NCBI GenBank assembly: GCA_965214035.1
Contig: OZ243932.1
Coordinates: 806,001-870,000 of the forward strand
Length of the DNA stretch: 64,000 nt
From: JAJDYQ01 sp965214035
GTDB taxonomy: Bacteria > Pseudomonadota > Gammaproteobacteria > JAJDYQ01
Direction: 5' to 3'
Positions 43,001 through 50,327 of the stretch are shown one piece after another. The notes beneath the pieces are model-generated. The model did not search any database, was not told the DNA's origin, and saw only the letters and a program-made list of their open reading frames with translations. Positions within the stretch are counted from its first letter, which is position 1. Every line of letters begins with the position of its first letter. Made by a program: the position numbers and the translations under genes.

Positions 43001-45818
43001 CGTGAATGAGGCTGCCGTGACACTGGTTCATACGGCGGATGCCGGCTACGGCGAGGAGGTCACGGAAGACGTGACGGTGACGATGACCGACATCGACGCA
43101 CCGCGCCTGATTGTGGGTGTCAATACCCTGAGCGTGACCGAGCAGGGCAGTGCGACCTACACGGTCACCCTGTCCACCGAGCCGAGTGCCGATGTCACGG
43201 TGACGATTACCGGTCAATCCGGTGATCTGAGAGTGGATAGCGGCACTGAGCTGACCTTCACGCAGTCCAACTGGAATGAGGGACAAGTGGTCACACTGTC
43301 AGCCATTGCCGACGATGACAGCGAGGATGAGGCGTTGATCACCCTGACGCACACGGCGTCCGGTGGTGGATACGGGACTGCCTCGGCGGAACGGTTATCG
43401 GTGCGCATTCTGGACAGCACACGGGGTTTGGTGCTCTCAGAGAGCAGCCTGGATATGGAAGAAAATGATACCGCGAGCTACACGGTGCGTCTGGCGCTGC
43501 GTCCGATGGCGGATGTGACGGTGAGAGTATCTTCCGGGGATGCGACCCGCCTGCGGGTGACCGGCGGTGACAGCCTGACCTTTACGCCGACCAACTGGAA
43601 TCAGGCACAGACGGTGACGGTGATGGCCGCAGACGACATTGACAGTGATGCCAATCGGGTGCTGCTGACCCACATGGCGGATGCCGGCTACGGTTCGGTG
43701 CAGGCTGTGCTGCCGGTTGAGATTGCCGATGACGATGTGCCGCGTCTGCTGCTGAGTGTTGATGAGTTGAGCTTGATTGAAGGCGGCAGTGCGAGCTACA
43801 CGGTAGCACTGGGTACCCGTCCATCGGGCAATGTGACGGTCGCACTGAGCGGTCAGGGCAGCGCTCTGAGGCCGGACAGGTCCGAACTGACTTTTGATGC
43901 AAGCAACTGGGCTCAGGCGCAGACCATCACGCTGACGGCGGTCATGGACACTAACACCGATGATGGTCAAGTGAGATTGACTCACACAGCCAGTGGTGGC
44001 TATAGTGCGGCCCCGGTCCGCCTGCCGGTGACCATCACCGACAGTTCGCCGCAGTTGCAGTTTTCACGCATGGCGATTGATCTCGATGAAGGCGGCAGTA
44101 CCAGCTACACCGTGCGCCTGTCGGCTCGGCCGGTGGCGGAAGTCACAGTCATGCTCAGCGGTCATGCCGGTACCGGCATGAGCGTGAATCCGCTTGAGTT
44201 GACCTTTGGCCTGACGGACTGGAATCAGGCACAGACCATTACCCTGACAGCCGGCACGGACAGCAACAGTGTGAATGAGACCATCACGTTGACCCATAGC
44301 GCGAATGCCGGCTACGGTGAGGTGACGGAAGAGGTGACGGTCACGGTCCGGGAATCGGCCGACATGACGGCCATGCAGGCTGCACAGCAGATGTGGCTGC
44401 CGCGCTTTGGTCTGACGGCCGTCGAGCACATGCTGGGCGGGCTGGATTACCGATTCACAGCATCGAGTCAGCCGGGTCTGTCGGGCAATCTGAACGGTCT
44501 GCCGCGCGGTCAGTCATTCAATGCGGCGCATCTGTTGTCCAGCCGTGGCAGCCCGGATGCCAGTGCGATGGGTATTGAGCAGTTGGGTGCCGGTTCGTCG
44601 GATCGTCCGCGCAAGCTGTCACGCACCCTGTCACTGCCGAAGCTGCTGCCGTCGTTGCTGCGTGGTAGTCATTTCACATTCACGGATCAGGACGGCACCT
44701 CCATCTGGGGTCAGGCGGCCTATACGAAGTACAAAGACGGTGAAGACGCTGGTACTTCGATAGACGGCGAGGTCACCACGGCCATGCTGGGCATTGACCG
44801 CGACAACGGTCAGACGCTGGTCGGTCTGGCACTGGCCTACAGCGACAGCGATGGCGAATGGCAGGATGCATCGGACGAAGGTAAGCAGTCCGGTATGCTG
44901 GTTTCCATGCTGCCGTATCTGCACTACGACCTGAGCGAACGCCTGCAACTGTGGGGTGCCGCCAGCTATGGCCGGGGCGACCTGAAGCAGACTTCAACCG
45001 GTATGGAATCGAAGCACAATCTGGTGCAGCTATCGGCCACCGCCGGTCTGCGCGGTACGCTGCTGGAGCGTCCGGTGGAAGAGGGCGGTTTGACCCTGGA
45101 GCTGATTTCGGGCCTGACACTGGCGCGTATTGAGGCGGATGATTCCCGCGTCATGGCGGGCACCGAGGCGGATACGCAGCGTTTCCGCATGGGTCTGGCC
45201 TGGTCCTGGCAGTTACCGGAAGAGGACGGTGTGCGTCTGACACCGGAACTGGAGCTGGGTCTGCGTTATGACGGCGGCGATACCAGCGAAGGCTTTGGTC
45301 TGGAGCTGGGCGGCGGCCTGAGCTGGCAGACACCGGCCAAGGGTTTGACGGTGGATATACGCGGTCGCTATCTGCTGGAGCATGAGGCTGCCGAGCGTGA
45401 GGAGTGGGGTCTGTCCGGCTCACTGCGCTATGAGGCGTGGCCAAACTCGGCCTATGGCCCGTCGTTCAGCCTGCGCCATGAGTACGGCAATGCACCGGCG
45501 GCCAGCGGTCTGGATCGGTTGTTATCGGATTCATTGACGGATGCGCTGGAGGAAGAAGACAACCGACATACTGCTGCCGTATCGAGCCGCTGGACGCTGA
45601 AAGGCGAGTGGGGCTTTGCCCTGACAGACGATGCCACCGGCATCCCCTATGCCAGCCTGTCGGCCTCCGATGCCAAGCGTGATCTGACCCTCGGCTGGCG
45701 TCTGTTGTCCAATCCGGCTGGCCTGAAGTCGAAGCTGGATATCAAGGCCATCCGCCGCGAGCAGGATGATAATAACCCGCGCCACAGCGTCGGCGCACAG
45801 TGGAAGTTGAACTGGTAA
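37038..45818 (+). CDS. Giant Calx-beta-repeat autotransporter adhesin
   Basis: This frame encodes 2926 residues. A Sec signal peptide (hydrophobic core about 50-66, cleavage near AVAQ at 67-70) follows an extended N-region. A passenger of about 2450 residues is built from Calx-beta or cadherin-like modules with motifs such as VxEGxSxxYTVxL, NWNQAQTVTV and ITHTAxGGY. The C-terminal 370 or so residues form an autotransporter-type beta-barrel with alternating strands (SIWGQAAYTKY, LQLWGAASYGRG, LTPELELGLRYDGG), ending in KLNW with a terminal aromatic residue. It should be displayed on the cell surface as an adhesin or contact factor. The ATG at 37038 has GGGAGGG nine bases upstream and may be used alone; the alternative start is 36797 if the C-tract length allows. 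Confidence 0.9.
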   Translation: MPAIDAGRSAVHSCRGASASEPPGRLTRRSFSDSFHSVTARTAGWLRRAAVVSLLGLPLLFGLATQAVAQTVPTLKVEVPTITEGETGIVTFTLSEASTQTISFEISVNILESCSFGITCPPDRGPTSVSDFINVATTITFDLGETTRTFSITPINDNISEPTEVLTLQIDLTNPFGDNLDTTEASIDSSTPADGDIGFVTYWLIHIFDDDRGFTNIIPGTSPVTEGTGARFTVITDPIPTDNLLINLFVSEEETDGHDFVDAVDEGSKTVTILAGEGSATYTVATVNDSTTEADGTVTVTLHDGTGYTIGSANTATIAIDDDDYTLSVTIDNTEGIEGDSGSLTDAATLTFTVNPPRPGDFYFLVCLDGGTAERGDSRDYRFMPPNNRILVAGGSGCVNNGVQILLPANTPSVEAKILVNGDSLFEADETVIVSLQRVTGVPTQNTPDDVFISDTAGSVTYTIRNDDEPVITITADDTPIAEGTSASFTITASPTLPNDLTINLTVTEDETGGQNFVAASNENDQTVILPAGAGSVTHTIGTILDNTIGDDNDGTLTVALATGDGYTVGTTTHTAVVTITNNVPHVVSISIEPAAGDEGNSGGLTDAATLTFTVNPPRPERFMFGICLDGGTAERGSSADYQYTRLNDTVPAIAPVAGGCDSALLQTQTLFNNNQASFNSKIRVNGDSLFEEDETVTVSLQRANNLGGNLGTPADVIISPTAGSVTYTIRNDDDPPMISIAGGSPATEGAGTLTYTLTADKPPVTDLIIDLTVMDAPGSDFIAAEGDQTVTFPAGTTALNYEIPITDDEVDEASGEVTVTINDGTGYTAGTDTATIRVRDDDRTIVTLAENPAGDLDEGASKQITLTLNRPLVSGEAQVFALKLGGTATVNTDYTLAGIPADGVGYEDLASGDSTIVFTGQTSGSATTATLTMTAIADGISDPGEVITMRFATSELTSPDGDAGIQDTRGDGPVSATRTIAFRITEQPALVLNPSTLTIDEGDTATYTVSLATQPNAAVAMTVSGQADTDLTLSDDTLNFTMMNWNQPQTITVTAGSDDDAQSDDPIALLHTATGGNYAGVTGEVTVTITEDDTAGITVQPTTLAVDEDGTNNYTVVLTSAPADEVIITVDSGTIATVNNDMLTFTQSNWNQAQTVTVTGMDDAVHNTGDARSGTITHAISQGDSGDYRTDREIDSVQLTVADNDDPTLSIQVVGDHTDIEEGGTRTIRITVSPDTGESFMLIDVRPLLRISDGYELTLVQTDTSLDPTLQFEVSVTDNDQDGADGMLTIDVSSVTGYAAGSPAMVQLTVNDNDEAGITVQPTTLTVDEGGTDSYTVVLTSQPAASVTVTATPGTGITMTDTTLTFTSTDWNQPQTLIVTGLDNNDDDASDRRVTIRHTLSGDTQYSGLSIDDLMVMVDDDDPTEVSLTRTGSTGAIDEGQAVTFTVELGRALIAGEIIEVPLSIAGTDVELTDWSLALQSGTGVVLSSEDTMTPQLSFENAGVQSAQLTLTAIGDNTMEGSGSETFIIALGPDGTVTNGFDHSSLNTNVGGGADPGSPDHFSVQVNDATVMPMITITGGTTVTEGIGSASFTLTATPPPTDALTLMLNVSGGSGFITTSGAQTVALNGGSRTVTYLIATQGDTMDEPNGTVTVTVGNGTGYEVGDPSVASVGVHDDDATTVTLVGTAGDVAEGSSKPLTLTLGRALEAGEQLTVPLTFGGTAVFGTDYTLTGTAANGVDYSDLSGGSVTFSAGGEVATLPLMAQTDAVAETGGETVRIALGTLDGSSGTNLGGGASGTGNVDFTIQEQPALVLSTTRLTLIEGDSASYRVSLAAAPSANVVMVTLTGTNAELRTDNTTLTFTSQNWGNPQTVTLTAVTDSNTVTDQVTLTHSADAGYNSVTASLTVELIDSTPQLSFSQTTIELNEGDSTTYTLQLSAEPVGTVTVALSGYDGTALAPQPLELTFTQDNWNQAQTITLSAGTDSNSVNEAAVTLVHTADAGYGEEVTEDVTVTMTDIDAPRLIVGVNTLSVTEQGSATYTVTLSTEPSADVTVTITGQSGDLRVDSGTELTFTQSNWNEGQVVTLSAIADDDSEDEALITLTHTASGGGYGTASAERLSVRILDSTRGLVLSESSLDMEENDTASYTVRLALRPMADVTVRVSSGDATRLRVTGGDSLTFTPTNWNQAQTVTVMAADDIDSDANRVLLTHMADAGYGSVQAVLPVEIADDDVPRLLLSVDELSLIEGGSASYTVALGTRPSGNVTVALSGQGSALRPDRSELTFDASNWAQAQTITLTAVMDTNTDDGQVRLTHTASGGYSAAPVRLPVTITDSSPQLQFSRMAIDLDEGGSTSYTVRLSARPVAEVTVMLSGHAGTGMSVNPLELTFGLTDWNQAQTITLTAGTDSNSVNETITLTHSANAGYGEVTEEVTVTVRESADMTAMQAAQQMWLPRFGLTAVEHMLGGLDYRFTASSQPGLSGNLNGLPRGQSFNAAHLLSSRGSPDASAMGIEQLGAGSSDRPRKLSRTLSLPKLLPSLLRGSHFTFTDQDGTSIWGQAAYTKYKDGEDAGTSIDGEVTTAMLGIDRDNGQTLVGLALAYSDSDGEWQDASDEGKQSGMLVSMLPYLHYDLSERLQLWGAASYGRGDLKQTSTGMESKHNLVQLSATAGLRGTLLERPVEEGGLTLELISGLTLARIEADDSRVMAGTEADTQRFRMGLAWSWQLPEEDGVRLTPELELGLRYDGGDTSEGFGLELGGGLSWQTPAKGLTVDIRGRYLLEHEAAEREEWGLSGSLRYEAWPNSAYGPSFSLRHEYGNAPAASGLDRLLSDSLTDALEEEDNRHTAAVSSRWTLKGEWGFALTDDATGIPYASLSASDAKRDLTLGWRLLSNPAGLKSKLDIKAIRREQDDNNPRHSVGAQWKLNW
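38060..39245 (+). repeat. Intragenic direct repeat in the passenger, period 782 bp
   Basis: Segments from about 38060-38460 and 38842-39245 share long nearly identical stretches, for example the string from ACCGATGCCGCC onward at 38071 and 38853, offset by 782 bases. They encode matching module pairs (NPPRPxxFxFxxCLDGGTAERG). Recombination between them would delete or add one module pair in frame-neutral or frame-changing steps, depending on the crossover. Confidence 0.8.
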
Positions 45819-45826
45819 TCGTTGAT

Positions 45827-45855
45827 GCTGGTTGCTGTGGAACCAGCCGCTTTCC
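45827..45855 (+). terminator. Possible terminator after the autotransporter
   Basis: The stem GCTGGTT/AACCAGC with a seven-base loop starts 9 bases after the stop codon. Only a short pyrimidine stretch follows, so it may be a weak or bidirectional terminator between the convergent genes. Confidence 0.35.
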
Positions 45856-45909
45856 GGGTTGTGTCCCTCTGGTTTTGAGGGTCAAATCACCGGGTTATTC
45901 CGGTTGAGC

Positions 45910-47019
45910 TTACCGAGGAAATGCCGTGATTTTCCAGTCCGTTCCCAGGGCGCTTATGTCCAGGATATGCAGCTTTTTTCGGTCGGACATTTTTTTCAGT
46001 GCCGGTAGATGAAATAGCCCGTGTGCGTTGTCTCCCATGATATGCGGTGCCATAAAGATAATGATTTCGTCTGCCAGCCCGGCTGCCAGTAGTGCTCCGG
46101 CAATGATTGATCCAGATTCGACCAGAACATCGTTGATTTCGCGTCTGGCAAGCTCTTCCATCACGGTTTGCAGGGGTAGTCTGCCTTTTTCGTCTGCGTC
46201 AATATGTAATATCTGTGCGCCGGCTTGCTTAAGCGCTGGGCCGTTTTTATTTTTTACCGTGCTTATGATCAGTGTTTGACCCGGCAGGTTCAGCATTTTG
46301 GATTGCGGCGACATGCGTGCCCCGGAGTCGCAAATGACTCTCAGGGGCTGCGCTGTGTCAGCCGGGATTTCTGTCCGCAGGGACGGATGCTCTGATACCC
46401 GGAAGGTCAGCGATGGATTATCCGTTGTTACTGTCCCTATACCTGTCAGCACTGCTCCGCTCGCGGCGCGCATACGGTGTACTTCTGCCCGTGCCTCAGA
46501 CCCGGTAATCCACTGGCTTTCGCCGGATGCCGTGGCGGTGCGCCCGTCAAGGCTCATGGCCATCTTGATGCGGATATACGGTAGCCCTGTGGTCATGCGC
46601 TTGATAAAGCCGGGGTTAAGCTGCTCGGCTTCCGCTTTTAATATGTCTTTTGTGACCGGGACTCCGGCATTTTGAAGAAACCGGATGCCGGTGCCTGATA
46701 CGGCAGGGTTGGGGTCTGTCATGCCGATCACTGCTCTGGAAATGCCGGCTTCGACCAGTGCATTGACGCAGGGCGGTGTGCGTCCATGGTGTGAGCAGGG
46801 TTCCAGAGTGATATACGCCGTCGCACCCCTTGCCTGTTCGCCGGCCTCTCTCAGGGCATTGACTTCGGCATGTGATTCGCCGGCCTTGCGATGAAATCCC
46901 TCACCAATAATTTTTCCATCCTTTTCGATAACACAGCCCACGCGGGGATTCGGGCGAGCGGTGTACCAGCCCTGTCGCGCAAGGCGAATAGCGTGTGCCA
47001 TGCAGGCGGAATCGTTCAT
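45910..47019 (-). CDS. ribD: Riboflavin biosynthesis deaminase/reductase RibD
   Basis: This 369-residue bifunctional enzyme has an N-terminal deaminase domain with zinc ligands in SHAEVNAL and PCSHHGRTPPCVNAL, and a C-terminal reductase domain with IRIKMAMSLDGRTATASGESQWITG. It catalyses two consecutive steps from the GTP-derived pyrimidine towards riboflavin. It sits downstream of nrdR in a glyA-nrdR-ribD run, a conserved proteobacterial order. Confidence 0.95.
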   Translation of the reverse strand: MNDSACMAHAIRLARQGWYTARPNPRVGCVIEKDGKIIGEGFHRKAGESHAEVNALREAGEQARGATAYITLEPCSHHGRTPPCVNALVEAGISRAVIGMTDPNPAVSGTGIRFLQNAGVPVTKDILKAEAEQLNPGFIKRMTTGLPYIRIKMAMSLDGRTATASGESQWITGSEARAEVHRMRAASGAVLTGIGTVTTDNPSLTFRVSEHPSLRTEIPADTAQPLRVICDSGARMSPQSKMLNLPGQTLIISTVKNKNGPALKQAGAQILHIDADEKGRLPLQTVMEELARREINDVLVESGSIIAGALLAAGLADEIIIFMAPHIMGDNAHGLFHLPALKKMSDRKKLHILDISALGTDWKITAFPR

Positions 47020-47093
47020 CTGCCGTTTTTGCAGTTGATGCCCGGGTCAATGCCGGGCGATAGTGCAGACATATCTATCATGCGTTGTATCAA

Positions 47094-47594
47094 TCAATCC
47101 CGTTTGAGTAAGTCCATTTGGTGGTCTTGCAGCTCGGGGGTCGGGACTTTCTTCAGTCGTTCAATTTCATCAGTAAACTCTCCGACATTTCGAAAATCTC
47201 TGTACACTGAGGCAAACCGGACATAGGCGACCTGATCAATCTGTTGCAGCTCGTCCATAACCATCTCGCCAATCTGGCGCGAATGAATCTCTCGATCATC
47301 GAGCAACATGAGCTGGCTGCATATATGATTCAGCATATTTTCAGTGTCGTCGATAGAAACAGGGCGTTTCTCCAAAGCACGCTGGATACCGGTGCGCACC
47401 TTGTCTTCATTAAAATCCTCGCGGGCACCATTGGTTTTTATGACCCGTGGAAGCTGTAATTCGACTCTTTCAAATGTGGTAAAGCGTGCCGAGCAGTGTG
47501 TGCATTCACGGCGACGGCGAACCTGATTGCCTTCCGGCGCAAGGCGTGAGTCACATACCCTGGTGTCTCTGGTTCCGCAAAAGGGGCAGCGCAT
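47094..47594 (-). CDS. nrdR: Transcriptional repressor NrdR
   Basis: This 166-residue protein has an N-terminal zinc ribbon (CPFCGTRDTRVCDSR and CTHCSARF) and an ATP-cone domain (RVIKTNGAREDFNEDKVR), the standard NrdR layout. It represses ribonucleotide reductase genes in response to ATP/dATP. It lies between glyA and ribD. Confidence 0.96.
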   Translation of the reverse strand: MRCPFCGTRDTRVCDSRLAPEGNQVRRRRECTHCSARFTTFERVELQLPRVIKTNGAREDFNEDKVRTGIQRALEKRPVSIDDTENMLNHICSQLMLLDDREIHSRQIGEMVMDELQQIDQVAYVRFASVYRDFRNVGEFTDEIERLKKVPTPELQDHQMDLLKRD

Positions 47595-47649
47595 GAATCA
47601 GTCAGTCATGGTTTATCAGGCTTGCAGTGCTGAGTTCACACCGCTTTTT

Positions 47650-48921
47650 TTAGTGGGCATATACCGGCAATGAACGACAAACTGCATGGACTTTTTTGCG
47701 AATATCTTTCAAAACGGCATCATCTGCCTTGCCACCGGACGCGATAGAGTCAATGATGTCGCATATCCAGTGAGCCAGATCGCATGCCTGGGCTTCGATA
47801 AAGCCGCGTGTCGTAATAGCAGGTGTACCGATGCGGATGCCACTGGTGACAAAAGGTGATTGAGGATCATTGGGAACGGCGTTTTTATTCACGGTAATAC
47901 CGATAGAACCCAGAGTTTCTTCAATTTCTTTACCGGTCAGTTTCTTCTCAATGAAGCTTACCAGAAACAGGTGATTATCGGTGCCGCCGGAAATAACATC
48001 ATAGCCGCGCTGCATGAAAATATCAGCCATAGCCCTGGCATTTGAGACTACCTGTTGCTGGTAGGCAGCAAATTCAGCCGACATGGCTTCTTTCAGCGCA
48101 ACTGCCTTGGCAGCTATAACGTGCATTAGCGGGCCGCCCTGTATGCCTGGAAAAACACGGGAGTTGAGTTTCTTTTCAATTTCTTCATTGGCCCGGGCCA
48201 TGATCAGGCCACCGCGCGGACCGCGCAGCGTTTTGTGTGTCGTGGTGGTCGTCACATCGGCTATTTGAACCGGGCTGGGATACGCCCCGGTGGCAACCAG
48301 ACCGGCGACATGGGCCATGTCAACAAGAAGGTAGGCATCGACACTGTCCGCAATGTCTCGGAAACGTTGCCAGTCAACGATACGCGAATAAGCCGAAAAG
48401 CCTGCTATGATAACTTTGGGTTGGTGCTTTCTGGCGAGTGTTTCCACTTGCTCGTAGTCAATTTCCAGGGTGTCTTTAGTCAGCCCGTACTGTACTGCAT
48501 TAAATATCAGACCGGAGATATTCAGCTTCATGCCGTGTGTGAGGTGACCGCCTTCTGCCAGACTCATGCCCAGCATCGTGTCTCCCGGTTCCATCAGTGC
48601 CAGATAGGCCGCTGCATTGGCCTGTGAGCCTGAGTGCGGCTGGACATTGACATAGTCCGCCTTAAACAGTTCTTTGGCGCGATCTATCGCCAGTTGCTCG
48701 GCAATATCGACATATTCGCAGCCACCATAATATCGCTTGCCAGGGTAGCCCTCGGCATACTTATTGGTCAACTGTGAACCCTGTGCCTGCATAACACGCG
48801 GGCTGCAATAATTTTCCGAAGCAATCAGTTCAATATGATCTTCCTGACGCTGTTCTTCATTGAGTATGGCGCGCCATATCTGCTGGTCAAAATCTTCAAT
48901 AGTATCGTTCTTGGAAAACAT
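47650..48921 (-). CDS. glyA: Serine hydroxymethyltransferase
   Basis: This 423-residue PLP enzyme has HIELIASENYCSPRVMQAQGS, KRYYGGCEYVD, and the Schiff-base motif VTTTTHKTLRGPRGG. It interconverts serine and glycine while charging tetrahydrofolate with one-carbon units. I chose the ATG at 48921, preceded by AGAGGA; an in-frame upstream ATG (48963) would add 14 non-conserved residues. A promoter with a tandem 9-mer lies 110-165 bases upstream. Confidence 0.96.
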   Translation of the reverse strand: MFSKNDTIEDFDQQIWRAILNEEQRQEDHIELIASENYCSPRVMQAQGSQLTNKYAEGYPGKRYYGGCEYVDIAEQLAIDRAKELFKADYVNVQPHSGSQANAAAYLALMEPGDTMLGMSLAEGGHLTHGMKLNISGLIFNAVQYGLTKDTLEIDYEQVETLARKHQPKVIIAGFSAYSRIVDWQRFRDIADSVDAYLLVDMAHVAGLVATGAYPSPVQIADVTTTTTHKTLRGPRGGLIMARANEEIEKKLNSRVFPGIQGGPLMHVIAAKAVALKEAMSAEFAAYQQQVVSNARAMADIFMQRGYDVISGGTDNHLFLVSFIEKKLTGKEIEETLGSIGITVNKNAVPNDPQSPFVTSGIRIGTPAITTRGFIEAQACDLAHWICDIIDSIASGGKADDAVLKDIRKKVHAVCRSLPVYAH

Positions 48922-49037
48922 GGAAAAATCCTCTACGCTCGAAAGTGGTCGGCGAGCCGACAAAACTGGTCAGGGCAGGGAAGTAATGGCTCTGATTTTG
49001 AAGTCATCGCAAACCCCGGTGGGTACGTCTTCGTAAC

Positions 49038-49085
49038 AATATAGAGACAACTGTTTTATGTGTAAAGTGCAAACTGTGCAAACTG
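49038..49085 (-). promoter_or_regulatory. glyA promoter with tandem TGCAAACTG repeats
   Basis: On the minus strand TTTACA (49066-49061) and TATATT (49043-49038) are separated by exactly 17 bases. Immediately upstream are two perfect adjacent copies of the 9-mer TGCAAACTG (49068-49076 and 49077-49085, plus-strand reading). GCAAAC-type half sites occur in PurR operators, and glyA is a PurR/MetR target in E. coli, but these are direct rather than inverted repeats. Confidence 0.6.
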
Positions 49086-49099
49086 TTTGGTTGCTGTAC

Positions 49100-50062
49100 T
49101 TAATCCAGATCTTGAGTAACCATCGCTTCAACCACAGCAGTCCAGCCTGTCGCAATGTTTTCGCGATTATAGCCGCCTCCCCCCATGGCTAGTAGCTTCC
49201 CCTGACAGTATTGATCGGCAATCTGACAGAGGCCCGCAGCAGCCTTTGAATGGGCGCGATGAGTGAACTGCATGTGAGTGATGGGATCTCCATTAATGCT
49301 GTCGGCACCCGCCTGTAACAGGATGAATTGTGGACGATGGCGATGGAGGTAACTCTCTATTTGTTGCCAGTAGATATCAAAAACATCATCACCGGCATTT
49401 GGGGGTGCCGGCAAATTCAGCTTCATTCCTTTTGCTTCGCCTCGCCCTGTCTCTTCCATGGCTCCGGTACCGGGATAAAGAAATTGCCCGTCTTCGTGAA
49501 TATCGGCAAAAAGTACTCGCGGGTCATCTTCAAAGCTGTAAAAAACACCGTCTCCATGATGGGCATCGATATCGACATAGGCAACGCGATGCAGATCGAA
49601 TTCATTCAGCAGAGTTTCAATAACTACCCCGCAGTCATTGAAGACACAAAAGCCGGATGCTGCGTCACGTCGTGCATGATGCAATCCGGCAATGGGTATG
49701 AATGCGCGTTTAATTTCTCCGCACATGATTGAGCGGGTTGCTGATAATGCTGTGCCGACAACTGTTGCGGCGGCTTCATAGACTCCCTTGAATGCCGGTG
49801 TATCACCGCTATCCAGATAACCTTCACCGGAGTCGGAACCGGTTTTCACTCTTTCAACATATTCATGTGTGTGAAACCGCTCAATCTCCTGCCGGCTGGC
49901 TTGTTGCGGTGGTCGTTCCGCGACAAGCTGATCCAGCCCCTTTTGTCGGTAGCGCACTTCGAATGCCCCCATACGGTCGGCACCGAAAGGGTGGTTTTCA
50001 CCAAAACCATAGCGGGCCAGTTTTTCGCCAAGGTAAACGACTGTGTCAAACATGCTTGTCAA
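49100..50062 (-). CDS. Histone deacetylase/AcuC-like hydrolase
   Basis: This 320-residue zinc hydrolase of the arginase/deacetylase fold carries AGLHHARRDAASGFCVFND, VAYVDIDAHHGDGV with the catalytic and zinc-binding His/Asp residues, and MGGGGYNRENIA. Bacterial members deacetylate polyamines, acetoin-related or protein substrates; the substrate cannot be read here. The start may be at 50053 (MFDTVVYL), three codons inside. It is transcribed towards glyA but glyA has its own promoter. Confidence 0.88.
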   Translation of the reverse strand: MTSMFDTVVYLGEKLARYGFGENHPFGADRMGAFEVRYRQKGLDQLVAERPPQQASRQEIERFHTHEYVERVKTGSDSGEGYLDSGDTPAFKGVYEAAATVVGTALSATRSIMCGEIKRAFIPIAGLHHARRDAASGFCVFNDCGVVIETLLNEFDLHRVAYVDIDAHHGDGVFYSFEDDPRVLFADIHEDGQFLYPGTGAMEETGRGEAKGMKLNLPAPPNAGDDVFDIYWQQIESYLHRHRPQFILLQAGADSINGDPITHMQFTHRAHSKAAAGLCQIADQYCQGKLLAMGGGGYNRENIATGWTAVVEAMVTQDLD

Positions 50063-50327
50063 TGCCGATATCTGAAACGGTTTTTACAAAATGCCTTCCG
50101 ATAAATCCTGAATCGATCAGGGTTTTCTGAGATACAGGGATGCTCGTCAGAATAATGCCATTAGGCCGTTGATTTTGAAAGAGACAGCCACATTCTTTTT
50201 TCGCTTTAGCTCTATATATCAGGGCAGGGGGAGTTGAGGCTGTGTACATGGCGAATCAGGCACTTTATCATGCAGCCTGTTTGCTGCGGTTCTCTTATTT
50301 ACCTGTTTGAAAATTACGATTCAGCTT
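50063..50327. other. Intergenic region between the deacetylase and ettA genes
   Basis: This 265-base divergent region should hold promoters for both genes. No strong promoter pair and no small gene could be supported. Confidence 0.35.

Noticed and set aside
38060..44340. CRISPR-like regular repeats
   Set aside because: Repetition here is long, coding and module-sized, with no short identical repeats separated by unique spacers.
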